Source: Microbacteriaceae bacterium (GTDB lineage: Bacteria > Actinomycetota > Actinomycetes > Actinomycetales > Microbacteriaceae). From it: DNA of 64,000 nucleotides. Shown here piece by piece: positions 1 to 8,902 of this stretch (positions are counted from its first letter, which is position 1; each line of letters begins with the position of its first letter). Under the pieces are notes generated by a model. It saw only the letters and a program-made list of their open reading frames with translations, searched no databases and was not told the DNA's origin. Both the position numbers and the translations under genes were made by a program. The stretch covers positions 31,147 through 95,146 of the forward strand of contig JAODAT010000126.1 in the NCBI GenBank assembly GCA_025463565.1, in the 5' to 3' direction.

Positions 1-675
1 CCCGTAGGCCGCGGCATCCCGGTCACCCTCCCAGGTTGGCGAGTACAGCACGACGGTGCGGCTGTCGGGCGTGAACGGGAGCGTGCCATCCAGGTGATCG
101 GCCTGCGGGCGGCCGATCATCATGGTGCGGCCCTCGACGTCGAAGTCCCAGAGCTTGCGCCGCAGCCGATCGCGGGCGGCCTCCCCCGCCACAAGGCTGT
201 AGTCGTACGCCTTGAACTGGTTCGTGGTCATGTACATCTTGTCGCTCTCACCGTGATTGATGAAAACGTGCCACATGCGCCCGTAACGGAACATCTGGAA
301 GTTCTTGGCGTTCTGGTTGGCATACAGAACGACGTGCAGGTCCTGCTCGGCGATGAACTCCTCGAGCTCGATGACCGTTCGCACATACGTGACCGGCACC
401 GGCGACTCATCGACCATCACGAGCGCCGAACTGGGCGCCCGCGAAATGATGACGGTCGGCCAGGTCTTCGCCAGTTCGGCGAGCGGCGCGTACCACTGGC
501 GCACCTGGTACAGGTTGACCTGCGTGTCGGCGAAGTAGAGCGCGATCTTGATCGACCCCGGCGCGAGCTTCGGCTGGCGACGAGAGACCTTTTCCATTTC
601 GCGCCGGTTGGCACGCGATGTGACGAGGTTTCGGATGACCCGTGCGGCGGTTTTGACGTCGTTGAGGAGTGGCAC
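1..675 (-). CDS. CDP-glycerol glycerophosphotransferase family protein (3' end truncated by window edge)
   Basis: Open minus frame running off the left edge. GTG start at 675; translation begins VPLLNDVKTAARVIRNLV and includes FINHGESDKMYM and VVLYSPTWEGD, typical of the TagF/TagB family. Confidence 0.75.
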   Translation of the reverse strand, partial: MPLLNDVKTAARVIRNLVTSRANRREMEKVSRRQPKLAPGSIKIALYFADTQVNLYQVRQWYAPLAELAKTWPTVIISRAPSSALVMVDESPVPVTYVRTVIELEEFIAEQDLHVVLYANQNAKNFQMFRYGRMWHVFINHGESDKMYMTTNQFKAYDYSLVAGEAARDRLRRKLWDFDVEGRTMMIGRPQADHLDGTLPFTPDSRTVVLYSPTWEGDRDAAAYG

Positions 676-729
676 TCTCCGATTAAAGCAGCGCCGGATG
701 TGAGGAAACCCCGCTGCTAGGCTCCACAC

Positions 730-1959
730 GTGCCAGCGTTCGACTTTGCGAGAGGAAATGCCCGCAAACTGCTGTCACTTCCGCTCTATGCGCTCGGCGT
801 CGGCGCGAGCCTGGTGATTCCGCGCAGGCGCGGGCGCTGGGTTTTCGGCAGCGGACCCGGTATCGGCGAAGGCGCACTCGAGCTGTACCGGTACGTGCAC
901 GAGCAGCATCCCGAGCTCGGCATCACCTGGCTGGCCCGGGACGACGCGGACGTGGCAGCGGCCGCCGCGCTCGGCATCACGGCCGTCACCAAGACCTCCC
1001 CGCGCGGACTCCTCCGCACCCTGCGCGCGCAGGTGGTGGTGCTCACCCACGGCTTCGGCGACGTGAACCGCTACGGCACCCGCGGCGCCTTCGTCGTGCA
1101 GCTCTGGCACGGGGTGCCCCTCAAACTGATCCAGCTCGACTCGCCCGCGACCATGACCATCGGCATCCCGGGTGCCTGGCGCCTGCGCGGCGTGCTGCGC
1201 CGGTTCTACCGTCGGGGCTTTCGTGCGATCCGGATGATGCCGGCCGCGTCCGAGCTGGTGGCGGCCCGGCTGCGCACCGCCTTCGCGCTCGGCGACCAGG
1301 TGGTCGCGACGGGAGACCCACGCGATGACGTGCTCTCGCGCACGACGCCGGCGGCCGCCCTGGCGGCGCTGCTCGACATCCTTCCTGCTGCCGGGTCCGA
1401 ACGACGGATCGTCCTGCTCGCCCCGACCTGGCGTGACGGCGACGCCGACCCGGGCGCGCCCACGGCCGAGGAATGGCGACAGGTGGCCGACTGGCTGGAA
1501 CGCGCGGACGCGACGCTCATCGTGCGTCCCCACCCGCTGAGCGCCAGTGACTATGCGGCCGGCACGTCCGCGTCGTCGAGGGTGCACATGCTGGGCTCCG
1601 ACCTGCAGACCGACATCACCCCACTGCTGCCCGCCTTCGACCTGCTCATCACCGATTACTCGTCGATCGCGTTCGACTTCTCCCTCACCGGCGGCGCGCT
1701 GTTCTTCCTCGCACCCGACGAGGAGGCGTACACGACCTCACGTGGCCTGTACGAGCCGTATCGGGTGTACTCCAGTGGCCGCTCGGTGCACACCTGGACC
1801 GCCCTGATCGCGCAACTGGACCGATTCGACGACGACCGGAGCTTCGCCGCACTTCTCGCCGCGCAGAGTGCCACGATGGCCACAACGCATTTCTCCTATC
1901 GCGATGGCGGCAACACTGCCAGAGTGTACGAAGAAATCACGAGGAAGTCGGGCAACTAG
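730..1959 (+). CDS. CDP-glycerol:poly(glycerophosphate) glycerophosphotransferase family protein
   Basis: 409 aa ORF, GTG start. Motifs VQLWHGVPLK, ATGDPRDDVL, LLAPTWRDG, LLITDYSSIAFDF. Confidence 0.85.
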   Translation: MPAFDFARGNARKLLSLPLYALGVGASLVIPRRRGRWVFGSGPGIGEGALELYRYVHEQHPELGITWLARDDADVAAAAALGITAVTKTSPRGLLRTLRAQVVVLTHGFGDVNRYGTRGAFVVQLWHGVPLKLIQLDSPATMTIGIPGAWRLRGVLRRFYRRGFRAIRMMPAASELVAARLRTAFALGDQVVATGDPRDDVLSRTTPAAALAALLDILPAAGSERRIVLLAPTWRDGDADPGAPTAEEWRQVADWLERADATLIVRPHPLSASDYAAGTSASSRVHMLGSDLQTDITPLLPAFDLLITDYSSIAFDFSLTGGALFFLAPDEEAYTTSRGLYEPYRVYSSGRSVHTWTALIAQLDRFDDDRSFAALLAAQSATMATTHFSYRDGGNTARVYEEITRKSGN

Positions 1960-3456
1960 ATGGCCGCAGTGACGCGGACAGCAACGGTGTTGCCAGCAGC
2001 GATCGACAGCGTGAGCGTCGATGCCGATGCACGGTCGATCGTGCTCGGTGGGCCATCGAGTGATGTTGTGTTCGTCGACTTCGGCGGATCACGCCAGAAG
2101 CTGAGCGGCACCGTCTCGAACGAGGCGGGGCGGCTTGTGGTCAGGGTGCCGCTGCTGCAGTCCCGCTGGCGCTCCGCCGTACTTCCCGCGCAGTCCGGTG
2201 AGTATGTGCTCCTGGGCGCCGCGCTGGCCGCGACGGCCGAGCTGCCGGCACCGCAGCTGATCGAAGGTGTCACGCGCGTGCGTTTCGAACGTCGCGGGGA
2301 GAGCCTGGTCGTCATCCTGGAGCCTCCGCTCACCGACCGCGAGCGCGGTCCGTTGCAGCAGGCCGCCCTGGAGTCCGACTACCGCGCAACCCGATACGCG
2401 CCGATTAATGCCGTTTTCTTCGAGAGCTTCTACGGCAGGAATGCGTCCTGCAACCCGCTCGCCATCGATCGCGAAATCGCCCGACAGCGCCCCATGACCA
2501 CACGGTATTGGAGCGTCGCCGATGCCTCTGTCGAGGTGCCGGAGGGTGCGGTCGCAATCATCAACGGCAGCGCGGAGTGGTGGCGCGTGCGTGGCTCGGC
2601 GCGCCTGCTGGTCGTCAACGACTGGCTGCGCAAGCGGTACAAGCCGCGGCGCCACCAGCGGGTGTTGCAGACCTGGCACGGCACCATGCTGAAGAAGCTC
2701 GCACTCTCGAGGAGCGGACAGGGCATCCGTGCCGCGATCGCCACGGTGCTGGAGAGCCGACGCTGGAACGTTCTGCTCGCCCAGAACGACTACAGCCGCA
2801 GGGTGTTCCGGCGCGCGTACGCGTACCTCGGCCCGGTCTGGGAGGTCGGCTACCCGAGGGATGACGTGCTGCTGTCAGGCGATGCTGCCGCGGTGCGCGC
2901 GCGACTCGGCATCCCCGAGGGCGTGACCGTGCTGCTCTACGCGCCGACCTGGCGGGACGATCGCCCCGACCACGTGGATCATCTCGATGTCGCACAATTC
3001 GCGCGCGAGCTCGGCGATGGCTATGTGACCCTCATCCGCGGCCACTCCCGCACACTTCTCCCCGGCGAGGATGTGCACGCCGAGGGAGTGCTCGATGTCA
3101 CCGGATTTCCCGATGTCTCGCAGCTCTTCCTGGTGGCCGACGCGCTCATCACCGACTACTCCTCGGTGATGTTCGACTTCACAGTGACGGGTAAACCGCT
3201 GTTCTTCTTCACCCCCGACCTCGAGCACTATCGGCGAACCCTGCGTGGGGTCTACTTCGACCTGCTGGAGGTTGCGCCCGGCCCTGTTGTCCCAGAGATC
3301 GGCACGCTGGTCGACCTGGTGCGCCGCCGCAACGAGATCGCACCGGAGTTCGCCGCGCGCTATGACGCCTGGCGCGCCCGGTTCAATCCCCGGGACGACG
3401 GCGGTGCGGCCGAACGAGTGGTCGCGCGCCTGATCGCCGAGGGCCTGCTGGGCTAG
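1960..3456 (+). CDS. CDP-glycerol glycerophosphotransferase family protein
   Basis: 498 aa ORF directly abutting the previous stop. Motifs LQTWHGTMLKKL, GYPRDDVLL, LLYAPTWRDD, ALITDYSSVMFDF. Confidence 0.85.
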   Translation: MAAVTRTATVLPAAIDSVSVDADARSIVLGGPSSDVVFVDFGGSRQKLSGTVSNEAGRLVVRVPLLQSRWRSAVLPAQSGEYVLLGAALAATAELPAPQLIEGVTRVRFERRGESLVVILEPPLTDRERGPLQQAALESDYRATRYAPINAVFFESFYGRNASCNPLAIDREIARQRPMTTRYWSVADASVEVPEGAVAIINGSAEWWRVRGSARLLVVNDWLRKRYKPRRHQRVLQTWHGTMLKKLALSRSGQGIRAAIATVLESRRWNVLLAQNDYSRRVFRRAYAYLGPVWEVGYPRDDVLLSGDAAAVRARLGIPEGVTVLLYAPTWRDDRPDHVDHLDVAQFARELGDGYVTLIRGHSRTLLPGEDVHAEGVLDVTGFPDVSQLFLVADALITDYSSVMFDFTVTGKPLFFFTPDLEHYRRTLRGVYFDLLEVAPGPVVPEIGTLVDLVRRRNEIAPEFAARYDAWRARFNPRDDGGAAERVVARLIAEGLLG

Positions 3457-4508
3457 TTCGAACGGGACGTGTCGACCGTGTCGCGCGCTCCGCGAACCAC
3501 GCCGACGATGAATCCGGCACCCCAGCTGAGGTGCATGGTCGGCAGCACGTAGAAGAAACGCCAACGGTCACGCCAGCGCGCTCCCCCGCTGCGAGTGAAG
3601 CTGATGAAGGCGAGCAGCGCCAGATAGAGCAGCGGCGCGAGGTAGATGAGCGAAAGCACGATGCTCGGCCAGCCGCGCACCACCGAGGTGAGCTGCAGAA
3701 CGAGCAAGGCAACGCTGAGAACCAGGGCGATCAGCAGGAGCGGTGGTGCAAAGAATCGCCACGGGTTGCGGCCGCGGAAACGACGCACCAGCTCACCGCG
3801 CCACACGCCGGTCGACACGAACTGGCGTACCAGTTTCGTCCAGCTCTCGCGCGGCCAGTAGGTGACCTGCAGGGTCGGGTCGAACCAGACGGCGTGGCCG
3901 GCAGCACGGATGCGGAGATTGAGCTCCCAGTCCTCGCCACGGCGGATGGTCTCATCGAACAGTCCGACCTCATCGAGCACCTCGCGACGGAAGACGCCGA
4001 GATAGGCGGACTCCGCGGGGCCCTCTGCGCCACCGCTGTGGTAACTCGCGCCACCCAGGCCAAAGCGACTGTTGTACCCGCGTGCGACGGCGCCCTGGAA
4101 CGGTGCCTTCCCGCGAGCCTTCATGACCCCGCCGACGTTCGCTGCGCCGGTGCGTTCCAGGTCAGCGATCGCGCGCGCGGTGTAGTCGGGCTCGAGCTCG
4201 GAGTGGGCGTCGACACGCACCACGATCGGGTACTGGGACGCCCGGATGGCGAGGTTGAGGCCAACCGGGATGTCGGTATCCGGGTTCCGCACGATGATGA
4301 TCCGCTTGTCGCCCGCCGCGAGCGAGGCGACGACCTGGTCGGTCTTGTCGGTCGACGGGCCGAGGGCGAGGATGAGCTCTTTCGGGCCCGCCCAATCCTG
4401 GTCGAGAACGGTGCGCACCGCGTTACCGATGTAGGCCTCTTCGTTCAGCACCGGCATTACGTACGACACACCGTGAGGGGTCGATGCCTTGGTGGCCATG
4501 GAGTCCAA
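3453..4508 (-). CDS. Family 2 glycosyltransferase with C-terminal TM segments
   Basis: VSYVMPVLNEEAYIGNAV, VVRVDAHSELEPDY, RRGEDWELNLRIRAAG, hydrophobic C-terminus. Confidence 0.85.
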   Translation of the reverse strand: MDSMATKASTPHGVSYVMPVLNEEAYIGNAVRTVLDQDWAGPKELILALGPSTDKTDQVVASLAAGDKRIIIVRNPDTDIPVGLNLAIRASQYPIVVRVDAHSELEPDYTARAIADLERTGAANVGGVMKARGKAPFQGAVARGYNSRFGLGGASYHSGGAEGPAESAYLGVFRREVLDEVGLFDETIRRGEDWELNLRIRAAGHAVWFDPTLQVTYWPRESWTKLVRQFVSTGVWRGELVRRFRGRNPWRFFAPPLLLIALVLSVALLVLQLTSVVRGWPSIVLSLIYLAPLLYLALLAFISFTRSGGARWRDRWRFFYVLPTMHLSWGAGFIVGVVRGARDTVDTSRSN

Positions 4509-4550
4509 TGCGTGTCTGGGTCGAGTCGGTTGAGCCTAGCAGCGAACGTG

Positions 4551-4592
4551 CAGCAGGCACGGGCGCCGCAATCGCGGCGCCCGTGCCTGCTG
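4551..4592 (-). terminator. Perfect 19-bp stem, tetraloop hairpin downstream of the HtrA-like gene (no clear T-tract)
   Basis: cagcaggcacgggcgccgc-aatc-gcggcgcccgtgcctgctg. Confidence 0.6.
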
Positions 4593-4603
4593 TTTGTGGA
4601 AGG

Positions 4604-6124
4604 TTACTTGAGCGTGCCGAGTGTCACGTTCGTCGTGGTCGACTTGCCGTCGCGCACATAGGTGAGCGTGGTGCCGGCGCCGGCCGCGAGGAACCGCACC
4701 TGGGCGGTGAGGTCCGTGCTGTCGGTGATCGTGACACCGTCGAAGCTGGTGATCACGTCACCGGCCTTGAGGCCCGCCTTGTCGGCAGCGCCACCGGAGA
4801 CCACCGAGGCCACCTTGGCACCCACGGTCGTGCTCGAGTCGGTGCTGGTGACGTCGCTGACGCTCGCACCCAGCAGGCCGTGTGTGGCCGAGCCGTTCTT
4901 CATGATCTCGTTCGCGACCCGCTGGGCGAGGTTTGCCGGAATGGCGAAACCGACGCCGATGCTGCCCGACTGGGTGCCCGTGGTGGAGGTGTCACTCGCG
5001 CTGGCGATCGCCACGTTGACGCCGATCACGTTGGCATCGGAGTCGAGCAGGGCGCCACCGGAGTTACCGGGGTTGATCGCCGCGTCCGTCTGGATGACGG
5101 GCAGCGAGATGGTCGCCGTCGCGGTGGTCGACTGACTGCCGCTGCTTCCTCCGGTGCCGCCGCTGCCGCTGCCGCCCGAACCGTCCCAGAAGTTGAACGG
5201 GCTGTTCGAGTTGCCGTTGTCGCTGTTGCCCGAGGAGTCGCCCGAGCTGGAGTCCGGCACCGCGGAGGACGCGATGGTGATGCTGCGGTTCAGCGCGCTG
5301 ACGATACCGCTCGTGACCGTGTTCGACAGGCCGAGCGGCGCACCGATCGCGATCGCGGTCTCGCCGACGTTGAGCTTGCTCGAGTCCGCGAAGGTGGCGG
5401 GCTGCAGCCCGCTGGCGTCCTTCAGCTTGATGACGGCAAGGTCGACGATCGGGTCTGTGCCGACCACGGTGGCGTCATACAGCTGGCCGTTCGACGCGGT
5501 CACCTGGATCTTGCCGGTGGACGTCGCGCCCTCGAGGGTGACGACGTGGGTGTTGGTGAGCACGTAGCCGTCGGCGCTCAGGATGATGCCGGAGCCGGTG
5601 CCGGCCTCATTCGTGCCGGTGACGTTGATGGTGACCACGGAAGGTTCGGCCTTCGCTGCCACGGCACTGACGACATCCACCTTGTCGGTGTTGTTGACCG
5701 TGACATTCTGTGCCTTGGGCGCGGAGACCGAGCTGGTGTTCTGGTTGGCGGAGACCGCCCAGGCGGCCACTCCTGCGCCGGCACCGCCGCCGACGACAGC
5801 GCCGACGACGAGCGCGACCACGACGGGGACGGCGATCGAGCGACGTGCCGAGGTGACGACCGTGGGGGCTTCGGCGGATGCCGCGACCGGCTGCGTTGGA
5901 GCAGTCGGAGGAGTGGGCGGCGTGGATGCCGCCGGCGGGGTCGTTGCGGTCGGCTGCGGCGTCGTTGCCGCGCTGGGTGCGCTTGCTGCCGGCTGTGCGG
6001 CGGCCGGGGGCTGGGCTTTGGGGGTCCGAGCCCGAGGTGTCTTCGGGGCGGGGGTTTCGGCGGGCGGGATGTGGTCGTCCGGGCTGTCGGTCATGGTGCT
6101 GCTCCTTCCAAGCTTTGCTAGCAT
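4604..6124 (-). CDS. HtrA/DegP-like trypsin-type serine protease with PDZ domain and N-terminal TM anchor
   Basis: TNTHVV, DLAVIKL, NPGNSGGALL motifs and a C-terminal PDZ (GGAADKAGLKAGDVITSFDGVTI). Pro/Ala/Thr-rich cytosolic N-terminus then a TM segment. Confidence 0.9.
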   Translation of the reverse strand: MLAKLGRSSTMTDSPDDHIPPAETPAPKTPRARTPKAQPPAAAQPAASAPSAATTPQPTATTPPAASTPPTPPTAPTQPVAASAEAPTVVTSARRSIAVPVVVALVVGAVVGGGAGAGVAAWAVSANQNTSSVSAPKAQNVTVNNTDKVDVVSAVAAKAEPSVVTINVTGTNEAGTGSGIILSADGYVLTNTHVVTLEGATSTGKIQVTASNGQLYDATVVGTDPIVDLAVIKLKDASGLQPATFADSSKLNVGETAIAIGAPLGLSNTVTSGIVSALNRSITIASSAVPDSSSGDSSGNSDNGNSNSPFNFWDGSGGSGSGGTGGSSGSQSTTATATISLPVIQTDAAINPGNSGGALLDSDANVIGVNVAIASASDTSTTGTQSGSIGVGFAIPANLAQRVANEIMKNGSATHGLLGASVSDVTSTDSSTTVGAKVASVVSGGAADKAGLKAGDVITSFDGVTITDSTDLTAQVRFLAAGAGTTLTYVRDGKSTTTNVTLGTLK

Positions 6125-6197
6125 CGTGCGCCAACCTGAGCATTCTATTTGCGCGCGCTGAGAGCATGCCTCCGCTCTGCTTCATAACTGCTGACGG

Positions 6198-6998
6198 CTA
6201 GCATCCGGGGCCCGACGGGTTGGCCAGACAGTCCTTCGACACCAGGACGGTCTTCGCGTCCCCGGCGGTCGTCGACAGCGGGTTCGCTGGCACCGCCAGG
6301 GTGCCGGCCACCGCGATCCAGTCCCCGCCCGCGTAGCGATACTCCGCCCCGAAGTCGATCGTCAGAGTGATCGTGTAGTCCCCTTTGGCCCGGTAGACGT
6401 GACTCGTCGCCGTCGGATCGAAGTCCGTGATGCCCTGTGCGGCCCAGGTGCCGCCCTTCGTGGAGCGCGTGACTACGGTGCCGTCCCCGTAGTTCCAGTG
6501 AAATGCCTTCGGCGTGAACCGCACGGATGCCGGCTCACCCAGCAGGGTGCCGTCCTGCACCTGGGTCGACACCTCCGCATAGAAGTTCGTGCTCACACCG
6601 ATCACAGCCCAGCCGTTCGGCTGCATGTGGTCGGTGCCCGCGGTCGGTGTGAAGCTGGCGAGGTCGCTGAGCGTGAGCGGGCCTGTGACGCCGTATCCGT
6701 CGCGATAACCCGGCGGGAGATCGTGCGAGCCCACCGGTTTCGGCGGGGCGGCGAACACGCCGTCGTTTACTGTCGGAATCTGCGGAACATTTGTCCCGGG
6801 TTTGGTAGAACTATCCGACAACGTGACCGTGCCCCCATCGACCGTGGCATTGACGCACGCGCCTGTTCTGGTGTCGCCAATGCTGCAATCCGTCGGATCC
6901 GCGAATGCTAACGAGGCAGGAACGAGGGCCACGCAAATAAATACGCCGCATGCCATGGTCATAATTCGTTGAGCGCGTGAGCTTCTTTTAGCAGACAC
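6198..6998 (-). CDS. Secreted PKD-domain protein
   Basis: Start re-assigned to GTG 6998 (MSAKRSSRAQRIMTMACGVFICVALVPASLAFA signal peptide). PKD-like FHWNYGDGT...SHVYRAKGDYTITLTI. Confidence 0.65.
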   Translation of the reverse strand: MSAKRSSRAQRIMTMACGVFICVALVPASLAFADPTDCSIGDTRTGACVNATVDGGTVTLSDSSTKPGTNVPQIPTVNDGVFAAPPKPVGSHDLPPGYRDGYGVTGPLTLSDLASFTPTAGTDHMQPNGWAVIGVSTNFYAEVSTQVQDGTLLGEPASVRFTPKAFHWNYGDGTVVTRSTKGGTWAAQGITDFDPTATSHVYRAKGDYTITLTIDFGAEYRYAGGDWIAVAGTLAVPANPLSTTAGDAKTVLVSKDCLANPSGPGC

Positions 6999-7527
6999 TT
7001 TTTCCACTCCAAACTTCTTCACTAGAAACCAAGAGCTTCCGAAGGGGAGCGTTCCAGACAAGGGATACCTCCATTGAGTACTGCCGTCCACCACTGCGGA
7101 CCACGGAATTGCCGGCAGCATCGGTCACATTGACCCCGGTGAAGTCGAGGCAGGAATAGAAGCTTGCTGGAGACGCTGACTCCCTCGCATTTGTCAAACT
7201 CGACATGTCCTCGGGCTGGAACTTACTGATCACGGTCGACCCCGATTGTCGTTGGCCATCGGACTTGAATTTCTCGACAGCTGTCTTGGCCTTTGCGAGC
7301 GCTTCGGCTGAGGCAAACTTGGCGAGCTCTGATGTGTCGTAGGTAGCGAAGTCTGCATCGAGCTGATTTTCATACGCCGCATACGCGTCCTCCGCTGCCT
7401 TCAGCGCGTCGGCATCCGTCGCGAAGAGGGGCGTGGCGCTCGGCACGGGGACGGGCGTGACGACGGGGTCGCTCGGGACGCAACCGGTGAGCAGGAGGGT
7501 GAGTGCCATGAGGGCGATGATCCGCAT
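6988..7527 (-). CDS. Small lipoprotein
   Basis: MRIIALMALTLLLTGC lipobox; 179 aa; overlaps the next start by about 11 nt. Confidence 0.7.
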   Translation of the reverse strand: MRIIALMALTLLLTGCVPSDPVVTPVPVPSATPLFATDADALKAAEDAYAAYENQLDADFATYDTSELAKFASAEALAKAKTAVEKFKSDGQRQSGSTVISKFQPEDMSSLTNARESASPASFYSCLDFTGVNVTDAAGNSVVRSGGRQYSMEVSLVWNAPLRKLLVSSEEVWSGKSVC

Positions 7528-7632
7528 GCGTGAAAGCTAGAACCAGTGGCGGTGTGCGCGTTCGAGCTATCCACATGTCAGCGGATGTCGTGTTCGCCTC
7601 GCGTGGAGGAGGTGAACAGCTAGCGTGGGGCC

Positions 7633-8823
7633 ATGGACGTTTCCGGAGCCTGGCAGCGCGCTGCCCGGGGCGCGATGCTGCTCGGTGCGGACGGTCGACT
7701 GCGACCGACGATCTTCGCCGAGATGTCCGCGCTGGCCGTCTCGACCGGTGCGATCAACCTCGGACAGGGTTTTCCGGACGAAGACGGCCCGGCCGAAGTT
7801 CTCGACGCCGCCAAGGCCGCGATCGATGGCGGAATGAACCAGTACCCGCCCGGCACGGGAATGCCCGTGCTGCGAAACGCGATCGCCGCGCACCAGGAAC
7901 GCTTCTACGGCCTCACCCCCGACCCCGACACGGAGGTGCTGGTCACCGCGGGGGCAACCGAAGCCATCGCGGCCACGGTGCTCGCTCTCGTCGAGCCGGG
8001 CGACGAGGTGCTCACCTTCGAGCCGTTCTACGACTCCTACGCCGCGATCATCGCCCTGTCCGGGGCGGTACATCGCACGGTGGCGTTGCGCTCCCCCGAC
8101 TTCCAGCCCGACCACGATGAGCTGCGGCGCGCGGTCAGCGGTCGCACCCGCGTCATCCTCGTCAACAATCCGCACAACCCGACGGGCGCGGTGTTCGGCC
8201 GCGAAACGCTGGAGCTCATCGTGGAGCTCGCCGAACAGCATGACGCGATCATCGTCACCGACGAGGTCTACGAACACCTCACCTTCGGCGTCGCGCACTT
8301 ACCGATCGCGACGCTGCCCGGGGCATCCGACCGAACGGTCACCATTTCGAGCGGCGGCAAAACGTTCAACACCACCGGCTGGAAGGTCGGCTGGCTCACC
8401 GCGCCACGCGACCTGTTGCAGGCGATCCTCGCGGTGAAGCAGTTTCTCACCTACGTGAACGCCGCACCGTTCCAGCCGGCTATCGCCGTCGGACTGCGGC
8501 TTCCTGAGTCGTTCTTCACCGGCATCGCCGACGTGCTCGCGTCGAAGCGCGACCTGCTCTCGGCGGGCCTCATGGCCGCCGGGTTCAGCGTGAGCCCGTC
8601 GCTCGGCTCATACTTCGTGATCGCGGATGCCGCGCCCCTCGGCTTCGACGACGCCGCGGCCTTCTGCCGCCGGCTGCCCGCCCTCGCCGGAGTCGTCGCC
8701 GTGCCGGTGAGCGCCTTCGTCAGCGACGAGAACAAGGGCGAGTACGCATCCCTGGTGAGGTTCGCGTTCTGCAAAAAGGTCGACGTGCTGGAGCGCGCAT
8801 CAGCGCAGCTAGCCCGCCTCTAG
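7633..8823 (+). CDS. PLP-dependent class I/II aminotransferase
   Basis: INLGQGFPDEDGP, NNPHNPTGAVF, DEVYEHLTF, SSGGKTFNTTGWKVGW. Confidence 0.9.
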   Translation: MDVSGAWQRAARGAMLLGADGRLRPTIFAEMSALAVSTGAINLGQGFPDEDGPAEVLDAAKAAIDGGMNQYPPGTGMPVLRNAIAAHQERFYGLTPDPDTEVLVTAGATEAIAATVLALVEPGDEVLTFEPFYDSYAAIIALSGAVHRTVALRSPDFQPDHDELRRAVSGRTRVILVNNPHNPTGAVFGRETLELIVELAEQHDAIIVTDEVYEHLTFGVAHLPIATLPGASDRTVTISSGGKTFNTTGWKVGWLTAPRDLLQAILAVKQFLTYVNAAPFQPAIAVGLRLPESFFTGIADVLASKRDLLSAGLMAAGFSVSPSLGSYFVIADAAPLGFDDAAAFCRRLPALAGVVAVPVSAFVSDENKGEYASLVRFAFCKKVDVLERASAQLARL

Positions 8824-8828
8824 CCGAT

Positions 8829-8883
8829 CAACTGACTGAAATTGTTGGATGGCGCCGGCCGTAACGACAAATTGCGTCAGTTG
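8829..8883. other. Imperfect inverted repeat between convergent genes
   Basis: caactgac ... gtcagttg outer arms with partly complementary inner sequence. Confidence 0.35.
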
Positions 8884-8902
8884 AGCGATAAAAAGCAGCG
8901 CG

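Noticed and set aside
3453-3456. Palindromic CTAG serving as stop codon on both strands
   Set aside because: Amusing tail-to-tail overlap but common at convergent gene ends; no functional inference.
4484-6121. 545-aa plus-strand ORF opposite the HtrA-like protease gene
   Set aside because: Antisense artefact; the opposite strand encodes a convincing protease-PDZ protein.
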